A DNA stretch of 64,000 nt from Candidatus Obscuribacterium magneticum (GTDB taxonomy: Bacteria > Elusimicrobiota > Elusimicrobia > F11): contig JAJAPZ010000005.1 in the NCBI GenBank assembly GCA_020523905.1, forward strand, positions 32,684-96,683. The letters run 5' to 3'. Positions 44,821-53,442 of this stretch are shown here, one piece after another; positions within the stretch are counted from its first letter, which is position 1, and every line of letters starts with the position of its first letter. The notes under the pieces are model-generated. The model saw only the letters and a program-made list of their open reading frames with translations. It was not told the DNA's origin and did not search any database. The translations under genes were made by a program, and so were the position numbers.

Positions 44821-47800
44821 ATGCGTCTAACCTTCACAAAACCGTCCGCCAAAGGACGGATCCGCCGTGGCGGACTTGCGGTAGGGGTATCCCTTTTGCT
44901 TTTCAGCCAGACGGCCCTCGGCGCCCTGGCTGAAAGTTCCATTTGGAAAGAGCGGCGCGATTCGTTAAATAGAAATACGGATGAGCAAAGGGGTGGCCCC
45001 CTTCGTTTAGCCAGCCTGCCGGCTTCACCTGAAATGCTCGATCGGGTCCGTGTTTTAAATCAATTTCCAATCCCCGAACCCCGCTTGAATGGCTCGACCC
45101 TGCCAAAAGGCATCCCTTCGAATTTTAGGTCATTGGTGGCGTCGATCCCTTTGACCTACGGAACCATTCGGAAAATTTCAGTTCCCCGAAATAAACCGAC
45201 CGATCGCGTTGTCATTCACATCCAGGACGTTCACATGAATTTGGAGGCCCAGAAGAATATCGGCATGGCTGTCCGGGAAATGATTGGAAAGCGTCAGGTC
45301 GATTTTGTCGGTTTGGAAGGCGCCTTCAAACCCATTGACCTGAGACGGTTTCGGGAATTTCATCACCATGACATTATCAGGATGGTTTCCGATTACCTTC
45401 TAAGAGAAAACAGAATATCCGGCCCCATCCATACCGCTTTGACCACTCCAGATGGTCTTCCTCCATTTGCTGGAATAGACGACGCCTCCCATTATCGGGC
45501 CAACGTCGACGCCTACAGAAAGGCCGTCACCGAGGTTGATGTCCAGAAGAAACGGCTTCTGTCCCAGCGAAGAGAGGTTGCCTCGGAAAAAGAGAGGTTA
45601 TTCAATCCCTCCTTGATGGACTTCGACCAAAAAGTGGAAGCCCAACGGAGGGGGGAATTGTCTTTGGGTGAGTATCTTCTATCTCTCAAAAGGGAGGTGA
45701 AGAGGCTTCCGGCTTCGTGTGAAAAATTCCTGGAAGTCCTGAAAATGGAAGACGGGCTGAATTTTCCCCGAGTGGAAGCGGAGCGCTCCCGAATTCTTTC
45801 CCGGCTGATGGAGAAGTTGAACAAGGGTCAAATTTCGGAGCTTTTGAACGCCGGCCTCGCCTATCGGCTGGGGTCGCTCCAAACGGCCGCCTTTTATCGG
45901 TATGTAGAAGGCCTCTGTGAGAAAAATGGAGTTCACTTCAGCCGATTCCCCGCCATGCGGAATTACCTGCACTACATTCTGCTGGCGGAGAATATCGACG
46001 TGGATGCTCTTTTAAAGGAGGTCCGCCTCGCGGAGGAGAAGGCGTATGCCTCCCTGACGAAAAGCCCTGAAGAGAAGGGATTGCTGGCTCTGTCCCGGCG
46101 GCTTTATCTCGTCGGCAAATTGTTGGACTTCGCGCTGACAACCTCGGAGTGGGAGGAATACAAAGTGTTTCATCATCCCCGCGAAAGCGGGAATGACGGT
46201 TCTTTATCTTCTTTCGAGTCCTTCTACCACGAAGCCGAAATCCGCGACGCCGCCATGACGGAAAATCTTCTCCGGGGAATGAAAAAAGCCAAGGCCCATG
46301 TCGCCGTTTTGGTGACCGGCGGCTTTCACTCCAGCGGAATCGATAGAAAAATGACGGACGCCGGCGTCGCGACCATCACCTTCGCCCCCAAAATCACCAA
46401 AGTCGAATCCGACAACGGGACCGGTTACCTGAGCGTCTTCACCCAGGAACGCACCCCGCTCGAAAAACTATTCCAGGGAGAAAAGCTTTTCCTGGCTTTC
46501 CCTCCGGCTATCGGGGCCGAGGTTGACCATCCCCTCCTCGACGCCGCCATGCTGCCTCATGAGGCGCAACAAACAATCAACTCTCTTGCTCCCGGATCCG
46601 GGTTTAAAGCCGTCGACGCTACCACTGCCGGAAATCCCGAGGCCGTCATTATCACCAATCCCCGAACGGGCCTTCGTGAAAAGATTTCAGTCGTAGCGAC
46701 GGCGGATCGAATTGTCAGAGTAACCTGCCGGGTTTTGGAGATTCCTCTCAAATCCCTCCTCCTGACAGGCGGCGTATGGGAGGCACTGCATTTCCTGCGA
46801 ATAGGGATGACCTGGCCTCAAATAGGCGGGGTGTTTCTTCTTTGTTTTTCAATTTTGATGATCATAAGAACCAATAAACGGTGGCAGTGGCCTATCGCCA
46901 TTCGTGTCTATAAGCTGGCGACTTCCTTCGGACCATCGTTCCCAATCATTGAATGGGAATGGATCGGAATGTTGCGAAAACCCATGAATATGACGGGCAC
47001 CCTCCATGATGACCAACCATCGCCCCCTGTTGTAATGGCGGGCCTTCTTCATGAGTTATACGTGAGACATGATATGGCAGTAAAAGCCTTGGTCAATCCG
47101 AAGAATCGGGCTCTCCGGGCCATATACGAGGGCGCTGGTGCCGACGTTTCTAATTTCTTACTTTCCACAAACGCCACGGAAGCTTATTTTATCATGGATT
47201 ACTTACTTCCGTCACCTGATGAACTCAGGAGCGCCATCCGTAATCCCGCTTTGACCTTTACCCGCCACACTGAATATATTACACATCCTGATTCGTCCAT
47301 CGACAACTATAAGCGAAAAAAATATTCCCGGGGCTATGGATTGGGGGCGATTGTTGAATGTGAGGAGGGATTTTTGGCCGCTTTGGTTTCGGAGATGACC
47401 GCCCTCGGAATCGACCTGGAGAGGGTGACGGTCGATTCGAACATGGGCAATCCGCGTATTTTCTTTCCATGGACTTACCCCGGCACCTCCCAAGAAACGA
47501 TGCGTTCCATCACTTTCATTGATGGCGATTTGACCAAAAAATTAGAACAGCCTGAATTTCTGCAAGGCAAAAAGATCGGCCTTTACTATCAGCGGGCCTC
47601 AGTGAGTATGCCCCGATACTATGATCGAATCATCCCTCTGTTGGCAACGTGTATGTCAGAGGGGGCTTTTTTTGTAACTGATGACTATGAAAGGGATGAT
47701 ACTTTCCATGATTACGAGGGGTGGAAGAACACAACAATTGAGATCACATCGGACGAAATGCGGTCGGTCGAGAGTGAAATAACGAAGATTAGAAACGAGT

Positions 47801-50800
47801 TTAGGGAAAGTGATCCCTTCGTTATGCCCTTTTATGGCTGGAAAGTCCGGATAAGAAAATTATCGTTGCCTAAAGGGCTTGAGAATCAAATTCGCAAACC
47901 TGAGGGGTCATCGGGACCGGGAGGGGACAGCTTTCTTTGCCTTTTCCTGCGAATCCTTGGGTTCAACCCTTCCCCGCAAATGGCTTGGACGCTCTTGTAC
48001 GTATTCCTCGTTGAAGGCTTGGGTCTCAGATGGATCGTCCTCAACACGGGGCCTCCGACCGTCATCGCAACCGTCGCCGTCTTCTTGATCTTCCACCTTG
48101 CCGCCCGATCCATCCTCTATTTCCAAGGCAAAATCTCCGGCCGATCCGTTTTCGCGGGCTCCCTCAGCGATTCCATCGTTGTTGGCATCTACCTCCTCTC
48201 CACGCTTGGTGCAAACTCCTGGCCGATCGTCACATGGCTGCCGATCGCCCTTCATCTCACCATTGATTCGCTTTGGCTCCGGCACGATCTTAGAAAAGCC
48301 TCTGAAGTTACCACTCGTTCTCGTCTTCCCGACCGATCAGGAACCATCGGTTTACTCCAGAGGGTTCGTGGGGGAATTGCCGAAGTGGTGAGGATTATCG
48401 GGGACTGGGACGAACTGAGGGCAAACGGCGCATCTGTCGAAGAACTCTTGACCCAGCTGGTCGACACGGCAGAAACGACGGCAACTGTGGCCCGTCAAGT
48501 TTCGTCGTCACTGGCCCGTGACTTTAGGCACCACGCGGCTGCTATTTACATCACACTGGATTCGTTGGTCATAAGTGGCCAGGTTGTTCGGCGCGATGAC
48601 GAGACAGTCAGGTTGTGGTTTGACAGATTACGTAACGACGGCGATTTAAGAAGACTCATTGAGCAATATGGACGTGTAGAGGCCATCGCTTTAGATCGGG
48701 AAGAGGAGCCGGATGTGACCTCAACCTCCCCCCAACAACGAATCAAAGCGGGGCCAAGAAGCTCTAGTTTTGCTGGCCTTAAACGAACAGCGTTGTCTGT
48801 GCTTAACCGAATGAGTGTCTTCCTGGTGGCTCCGATTGTTATTTTGGTCTCCCCCGTGAAACATATTTTGAAAGCGCAGCGGGAAAAACGCGAAAGGTTG
48901 TCACGAGCGACTGCGTCGGACGCGGAGTTGGCCGCGGCAAAACAACAAGTTGAGGCTATGCGTAAAGCATTTGGAATTGTGGAGGAAGTGCGAACTCAAT
49001 GGGAGGATCTTCTTAAAGAGCATTCATCGAACGAACTGCTTCTATTAGTCATTGCGTGTCAGAAGGAATTGGCCAAAGTGGCCGGCGAGGCCCCAATCGC
49101 TGGACGGATAAACTACCCTGAGTCGCGGATTGCCGATCTTTGCAGAAATGTTGCTTATCGACTTCAAGCGCGCTTGGATAAACCAGGCCATTCTTTCCAT
49201 GAAGGGATGAAACGGGAAATTATCGAAAAGGCCGGTCCCGAGCTTGATCAAATTAAATCCTACCTTGCGAGAATCGAAGAGAACACGGCCACGGCAGTTC
49301 ATCCCAACGAGCCGGGCTTGCGACATAAGGGCTTTTTCGCGGGTTTGAGGGCATGGTTTTTTAGGTTGATCACTTTTGGGACAGTTATATTGGCGCTTGG
49401 TCCTTTTAATATATTTGCGGAGTCCCCTTCGCAAGGCCGCTCCATGAACCAGCCTTTAAATTTTTCAAAGTTGGCTGCCGAATATTTTAACGGTATAGGT
49501 TACAGAGCCGAGCAGTGGGGAATATCGGAGAAAAATTCAAAGGAATTTGACCTCATCCGCCTTCCCCAGGCGCGACGGCTGCTCAATAAAGTCCAAACCG
49601 GAGAAACGAGGCCTGTCCCCCTCGCGGTTATCGATCTTTCTCCTGAAGGGACATCGATTGATGTCATCAGGAAAAACATGCCTTTAGACAGACACGGATT
49701 GGCTATGACGGACATCATCAAGCAAGTCGCGGGGTCAAGAGCCGATATTTGGTCAATCGCTGCAGGAATAAAGACCCGGCAAGGAGAATTGAACATAACT
49801 CAATTGGCGGAAGCCGTCCGGTTCGTCACCCGAGAAGGGGCAAAAATCATCGTTATGTCTCTTTCGGGTGATGGTCGCACCGAGACGCTCAGGGCCATCG
49901 AGGAGGCTCTTGATCGGGGAATCACGGTTGTCGTTGCTGTTGGAAATGAGGGGGTTCAGGACACAGCCCACCTGCCGAGTTTAGATAATCGAATATTGAT
50001 GGTGGGAAGCGTACTCAATAATGGAGAACGCACCCCCGAATCCAATTATGGGGTCACGATGGAGGGTATTCAGGTTGTTGACGTCTATGCCCCGGGCCGC
50101 CTCTATATCACGTTGCCAAACGGTGAGAGCGACCTGGCGATTGGAACGAGTCACTCTGCTCCCGTGGTGGGGGGAGCCGCGGCTTTATTATCTTCTATTG
50201 ATCCATCCATGAATGGTCGGGATATATCAAATTGTCTTCAGGGTACGGTCTCAAAGGGAAAAAACAATTTGCCGATTCTTGACGCCTCTTCGGCCATTAG
50301 AAAAGCAATGGTGCTCAATGAGGTTAAGTTAATTGGACGCAGTCAAAATCTGCTGGCGACACTTTCCATCATCGCCACGGCCTTCTCAGGCGAACGAGCC
50401 TGGCTCAAGAATCTCCCGGCGAGAATAGGGTTGGGGTTGGCCATCCCCGTTCAGGAATTCGCCCATATACTTTCGGTTCTTCCGGGCCTTTTCTTCGGCG
50501 TTCGATTCGGAAAATTCAAATGGTACTCGCTTTGGACGGAAGTCGCGATCCGCTACAACCACACCCCGCCCCTGGTCCGGGCGTTTATCCGCCTCTCCGG
50601 CCCGCTCGTTAATCTCGCCATCGGCCTCACGGGGTTAACCACCTATTTCTTCTTCGGCTTCCCCACGTTCAACGTTCAATTCTTCTTCAGTTGGGCGACC
50701 CTCCTCCATTACTTCTATATTTCCAACCTGCTACTGGCGGTTTCGGATCTCGCCTTTCTGCCGCTATTAAGTCACCGATTGAGAGAAAGAAGCGACGCCT

Positions 50801-51633
50801 GGCTCGCCCTTCAGAACTTCAGGTTGGCGGTTCGCGGCCCCGAAAAGGAATTGGCCGTCGTCTATTCAAAAGCGATTAAAACTCTGGACAAACGAAGCCC
50901 GTCAGCCAAAGATATTGAGGCCATCATCGGACCAGCCTTAAATATGCGTCTTCGAGACCTGGATTCTCGGGGAATTTCAATGACCGCCTTCACCCCCATC
51001 CAAATGAACCGGTTTGTGGAAGCCCTCCAAAGTGAATTAAAAGGAACTCAACCAACGCAGGTTCTTACGTGGGGTGAGGTATTTAATTTTATTTGGGATT
51101 TAGCCCTCCTCCATGCAGATCTGGATAAACCGCAGGAGAATATTCGCGACAAAAACGCCGCTCTTTTTGTTGGAGCTTTTACCGAAGAGAATGTTGGCCG
51201 AATTAAGTCTGTTAGAAGGATGATGACGGAGGGCCGGCATCTTATCTTGGTAACAAGACCTGAACTCGAGAGAAAATTTAAAACGGCTTTGAGGGAGGTT
51301 GGAGATGTTCATCTTGCCGTTCGGGCCGGAGGTCAAATTTCTGTTCTGGCGGGAGCTGAAAACGAGATTAACCCGGCCGGATTGCAGGTCCTTTTGAACT
51401 CAGATCCACTCTTGTCTTCCCTGCTGAGAGACAAAGGCGGGCGCGAAAACCTGGTCGCCGTGATGGGACCCGATGTTACCTTGCCCAAGAAGGAGGACGC
51501 GGACCTCGCCCTCCGCCGAATCGGCCTCCAATGGTCCCGCCTGGATGATTGGCTGAAAGGTCTGCCCCCGGTCAGCGCCATCGGGCTTCTCAACATTCTT
51601 CAAACTGCCCGCGCCGTTTGGCTTAGCGCCTAA
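44821..51633 (+). CDS. Giant multidomain membrane protein 2 with subtilase and M50-like domains
   Basis: 2270 aa, complete. 1-38: signal peptide. 125-570: Tiki/ChaN/TraB-like module with HIQDVH (130-135), GLEGAF, and GGFH near 498. 640-680: membrane segments. 740-1020: unassigned alpha/beta domain. 1037-1154: membrane cluster. 1170-1500: helical region with a membrane segment near 1340. 1509-1534: membrane segment. 1570-1830: subtilase (S8) with D1605, H1625, oxyanion N1709 and S1777 in GTSHSAP. 1840-1995: M50-like membrane domain with QEFAH at 1878-1882 and SGPLVN near 1925. 2080-2270: C-terminal domain, possibly shared with giant 1. No SD is evident. Role unknown; envelope proteolysis is inferred. 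Confidence 0.88.
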   Translation: MRLTFTKPSAKGRIRRGGLAVGVSLLLFSQTALGALAESSIWKERRDSLNRNTDEQRGGPLRLASLPASPEMLDRVRVLNQFPIPEPRLNGSTLPKGIPSNFRSLVASIPLTYGTIRKISVPRNKPTDRVVIHIQDVHMNLEAQKNIGMAVREMIGKRQVDFVGLEGAFKPIDLRRFREFHHHDIIRMVSDYLLRENRISGPIHTALTTPDGLPPFAGIDDASHYRANVDAYRKAVTEVDVQKKRLLSQRREVASEKERLFNPSLMDFDQKVEAQRRGELSLGEYLLSLKREVKRLPASCEKFLEVLKMEDGLNFPRVEAERSRILSRLMEKLNKGQISELLNAGLAYRLGSLQTAAFYRYVEGLCEKNGVHFSRFPAMRNYLHYILLAENIDVDALLKEVRLAEEKAYASLTKSPEEKGLLALSRRLYLVGKLLDFALTTSEWEEYKVFHHPRESGNDGSLSSFESFYHEAEIRDAAMTENLLRGMKKAKAHVAVLVTGGFHSSGIDRKMTDAGVATITFAPKITKVESDNGTGYLSVFTQERTPLEKLFQGEKLFLAFPPAIGAEVDHPLLDAAMLPHEAQQTINSLAPGSGFKAVDATTAGNPEAVIITNPRTGLREKISVVATADRIVRVTCRVLEIPLKSLLLTGGVWEALHFLRIGMTWPQIGGVFLLCFSILMIIRTNKRWQWPIAIRVYKLATSFGPSFPIIEWEWIGMLRKPMNMTGTLHDDQPSPPVVMAGLLHELYVRHDMAVKALVNPKNRALRAIYEGAGADVSNFLLSTNATEAYFIMDYLLPSPDELRSAIRNPALTFTRHTEYITHPDSSIDNYKRKKYSRGYGLGAIVECEEGFLAALVSEMTALGIDLERVTVDSNMGNPRIFFPWTYPGTSQETMRSITFIDGDLTKKLEQPEFLQGKKIGLYYQRASVSMPRYYDRIIPLLATCMSEGAFFVTDDYERDDTFHDYEGWKNTTIEITSDEMRSVESEITKIRNEFRESDPFVMPFYGWKVRIRKLSLPKGLENQIRKPEGSSGPGGDSFLCLFLRILGFNPSPQMAWTLLYVFLVEGLGLRWIVLNTGPPTVIATVAVFLIFHLAARSILYFQGKISGRSVFAGSLSDSIVVGIYLLSTLGANSWPIVTWLPIALHLTIDSLWLRHDLRKASEVTTRSRLPDRSGTIGLLQRVRGGIAEVVRIIGDWDELRANGASVEELLTQLVDTAETTATVARQVSSSLARDFRHHAAAIYITLDSLVISGQVVRRDDETVRLWFDRLRNDGDLRRLIEQYGRVEAIALDREEEPDVTSTSPQQRIKAGPRSSSFAGLKRTALSVLNRMSVFLVAPIVILVSPVKHILKAQREKRERLSRATASDAELAAAKQQVEAMRKAFGIVEEVRTQWEDLLKEHSSNELLLLVIACQKELAKVAGEAPIAGRINYPESRIADLCRNVAYRLQARLDKPGHSFHEGMKREIIEKAGPELDQIKSYLARIEENTATAVHPNEPGLRHKGFFAGLRAWFFRLITFGTVILALGPFNIFAESPSQGRSMNQPLNFSKLAAEYFNGIGYRAEQWGISEKNSKEFDLIRLPQARRLLNKVQTGETRPVPLAVIDLSPEGTSIDVIRKNMPLDRHGLAMTDIIKQVAGSRADIWSIAAGIKTRQGELNITQLAEAVRFVTREGAKIIVMSLSGDGRTETLRAIEEALDRGITVVVAVGNEGVQDTAHLPSLDNRILMVGSVLNNGERTPESNYGVTMEGIQVVDVYAPGRLYITLPNGESDLAIGTSHSAPVVGGAAALLSSIDPSMNGRDISNCLQGTVSKGKNNLPILDASSAIRKAMVLNEVKLIGRSQNLLATLSIIATAFSGERAWLKNLPARIGLGLAIPVQEFAHILSVLPGLFFGVRFGKFKWYSLWTEVAIRYNHTPPLVRAFIRLSGPLVNLAIGLTGLTTYFFFGFPTFNVQFFFSWATLLHYFYISNLLLAVSDLAFLPLLSHRLRERSDAWLALQNFRLAVRGPEKELAVVYSKAIKTLDKRSPSAKDIEAIIGPALNMRLRDLDSRGISMTAFTPIQMNRFVEALQSELKGTQPTQVLTWGEVFNFIWDLALLHADLDKPQENIRDKNAALFVGAFTEENVGRIKSVRRMMTEGRHLILVTRPELERKFKTALREVGDVHLAVRAGGQISVLAGAENEINPAGLQVLLNSDPLLSSLLRDKGGRENLVAVMGPDVTLPKKEDADLALRRIGLQWSRLDDWLKGLPPVSAIGLLNILQTARAVWLSA
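44843..44880. repeat. Palindromic repeat (family D) within the giant 2 signal peptide
   Basis: CGTCCGCCAAAGGACGGATC then CGCCGTGGCGGACTTGCG. Its reverse complement matches the palindrome nested in giant 1 (about 923-960). It encodes the Lys/Arg-rich n-region of the signal peptide (PSAKGRIRRGGLA). Confidence 0.75.
46172..46199. repeat. Half copy of palindromic repeat family A inside giant 2
   Basis: ATCATCCCCGCGAAAGCGGG then AATGACGG: one arm of the family A element, read in frame as PRESGNDG, in the same loop position as the fuller copies in giants 1 and 3. Confidence 0.7.
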
Positions 51634-51723
51634 CGCGACCGTCGGTAACGGCACCGGATACGCCCCTAATCGAAATGGTAAAATGAGAAAAAGTATCCGT
51701 CGAAAGGTCTCACCCTGATAACC

Positions 51724-52818
51724 ATGAAGCCGATAGATCAAGAACTGAAAGGAAAGGGCCTCCATCCCACGAAATACTGGCACCAGACGCCGGAAGGGCG
51801 CATCCAATGCGACATTTGTCCGCGGGCGTGCCAGCTTTCTGAGGGACAGCGCGGCTTCTGCTTTGTCCGTCAGTGCCTCAAGGACCAAGTCGTCCTGACG
51901 ACCTACGGCTTTTCGAGCGGGTTTTGCGTCGACCCCATTGAAAAAAAGCCGCTCTTTCACTTTTTGCCGGGGACGCCGACGCTATCTTTCGGCACCGCGG
52001 GCTGCAACCTCGGCTGCCTCTTCTGCCAGAATTGGGATTTGAGCAAATCCCGGGAGATGGACACCCTCACCTCCGAAGCCAGCCCGGAGGAGATCGCCAA
52101 AACCGCCCTCAAGAACGGCTGTCCGAGCGTTTCCTACACCTACAACGACCCGGTGATATTTATGGAGTATGCCATCGACACGGCCATCGCCTGCAAGGAA
52201 GCGGGCCTTAAATCGGTGGCCGTCACAGCGGGCTATCTTTGTGACGAACCCCGCCGCGAATTCTTCCGGCACATGGACGCCGCCAATGTTGACTTAAAGG
52301 CCTTCACCGAACGGTTTTATAACAAACTTTGCAGCGGCCATCTCCAGCCGGTGCTCGACACGTTGGTGTATCTCAAAAAAGAAACGAACGTCTGGCTCGA
52401 AATCACGACACTTCTGATTCCGGGGGAGAATGATTCCGAGGAAGAAATGAACGCCCTCACCCAATGGGTGTTTGAAAAGTTGGGGCCGGATGTCCCGCTC
52501 CACTTCTCCGCCTTTCATCCGGCATGGAAACTGACAGGGAAGCCTCCGACGCCGCCTTCTTCTTTGGTCCGCGCCCGGGATATCGCCCTTAAGAACGACC
52601 TGCACTACGTCTATACGGGGAACGTGCACCATGAAGAGGGGGAAAGCACGTATTGCGTCAAATGCGGCAAACGGCTTATCGGTCGCGACTGGTTCACGTT
52701 GACAGAGTGGAATCTGAATGATAAAGGGGCGTGCGCATCTTGCGGCCAAAAGGTGACCGGCGTTTTTGAAGGAGCGGCCGGCACCTGGGGCGCCCGCCGG
52801 CGAGCAATCGGCATTTGA
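51724..52818 (+). CDS. amrS: AmmeMemoRadiSam system radical SAM enzyme
   Basis: 364 aa. N-terminal Cys motif CDICPRACQLSEGQRGFC is followed by the 4Fe-4S CNLGCLFC (Cys94, Cys98, Cys101), then SYTYNDPVIF, DLKAFTERFY and GENDSEEE, matching AmrS. It has a C-terminal zinc-ribbon-like tail (CVKCG...CASCGQK). The family occurs with AmmeMemoRadiSam proteins B/A; those are not in this window. Reaction not established. YjbQ follows. Confidence 0.88.
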   Translation: MKPIDQELKGKGLHPTKYWHQTPEGRIQCDICPRACQLSEGQRGFCFVRQCLKDQVVLTTYGFSSGFCVDPIEKKPLFHFLPGTPTLSFGTAGCNLGCLFCQNWDLSKSREMDTLTSEASPEEIAKTALKNGCPSVSYTYNDPVIFMEYAIDTAIACKEAGLKSVAVTAGYLCDEPRREFFRHMDAANVDLKAFTERFYNKLCSGHLQPVLDTLVYLKKETNVWLEITTLLIPGENDSEEEMNALTQWVFEKLGPDVPLHFSAFHPAWKLTGKPPTPPSSLVRARDIALKNDLHYVYTGNVHHEEGESTYCVKCGKRLIGRDWFTLTEWNLNDKGACASCGQKVTGVFEGAAGTWGARRRAIGI

Positions 52819-52858
52819 ACATACATTGTAAGACTGAAAAGCCAAAAATTAATGGAAT

Positions 52859-52929
52859 CGTCATTCCCGCGAAAGCGGGAATCCATTCCGGTGTTCACGT
52901 CCTGGATTCCCGCTTTCGCGGGAATGACG
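52859..52929. repeat. Palindromic repeat (family A), intergenic
   Basis: CGTCATTCCCGCGAAAGCGG...CCGCTTTCGCGGGAATGACG with a short centre. The complementarity extends outward (TAATGGAAT and ATTCCATTA) to about 52850-52938. Confidence 0.9.
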
Positions 52930-52972
52930 ATTCCATTACTCATCTTGCATTCTTCATTGAAACAAAATCTTC

Positions 52973-53428
52973 ATGAAACCACGAACCGCAAAAGATGGCG
53001 AGACCAAACTCCAAATCGTCACGGAGCACATCCGCAAACGGACGGACGGCCCGGGAGACATCATCGACCTCACGCCGGATCTGACGGAGCTTCTCGAAAA
53101 ATACGATTTGAAGGAGGGCACCGTCACGGTTTTTGTCGTCGGCTCGACCGCAGGAATCACGACCATCGAATATGAGCCCGGGCTCGTCAAAGATATGGAT
53201 CGAATCTGGGAACAGATCGCCCCGCAGGGGCCTGACTACGCCCACCACCAAACATGGGGTGACCAAAACGGATTCAGCCACGTGCGCGCGGCACTCCAGG
53301 GGCCATCCCTGGTCGTTCCCTTCAAGGAAGGGCGCCTCCTCCTCGGAACCTGGCAGCAGGTCGTCCTCATGGAATTCGACGACCGCCCCCGCGACCGCAC
53401 CGTTGTCGCGCAATACATGGGATATTGA
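52973..53428 (+). CDS. yjbQ: YjbQ/UPF0047 family protein
   Basis: 151 aa. The pattern VFVVGSTAGITTIEYEPGLV, a HHQTWGDQNGFSHVRAAL metal-site region, and RLLLGTWQQVVLMEFDDRPR match YjbQ. E. coli YjbQ shows weak thiamine-phosphate synthase activity; the physiological role is unclear. It lies downstream of amrS, separated by a family A repeat. Confidence 0.92.
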   Translation: MKPRTAKDGETKLQIVTEHIRKRTDGPGDIIDLTPDLTELLEKYDLKEGTVTVFVVGSTAGITTIEYEPGLVKDMDRIWEQIAPQGPDYAHHQTWGDQNGFSHVRAALQGPSLVVPFKEGRLLLGTWQQVVLMEFDDRPRDRTVVAQYMGY

Positions 53429-53442
53429 AGCATCAATTTTCA

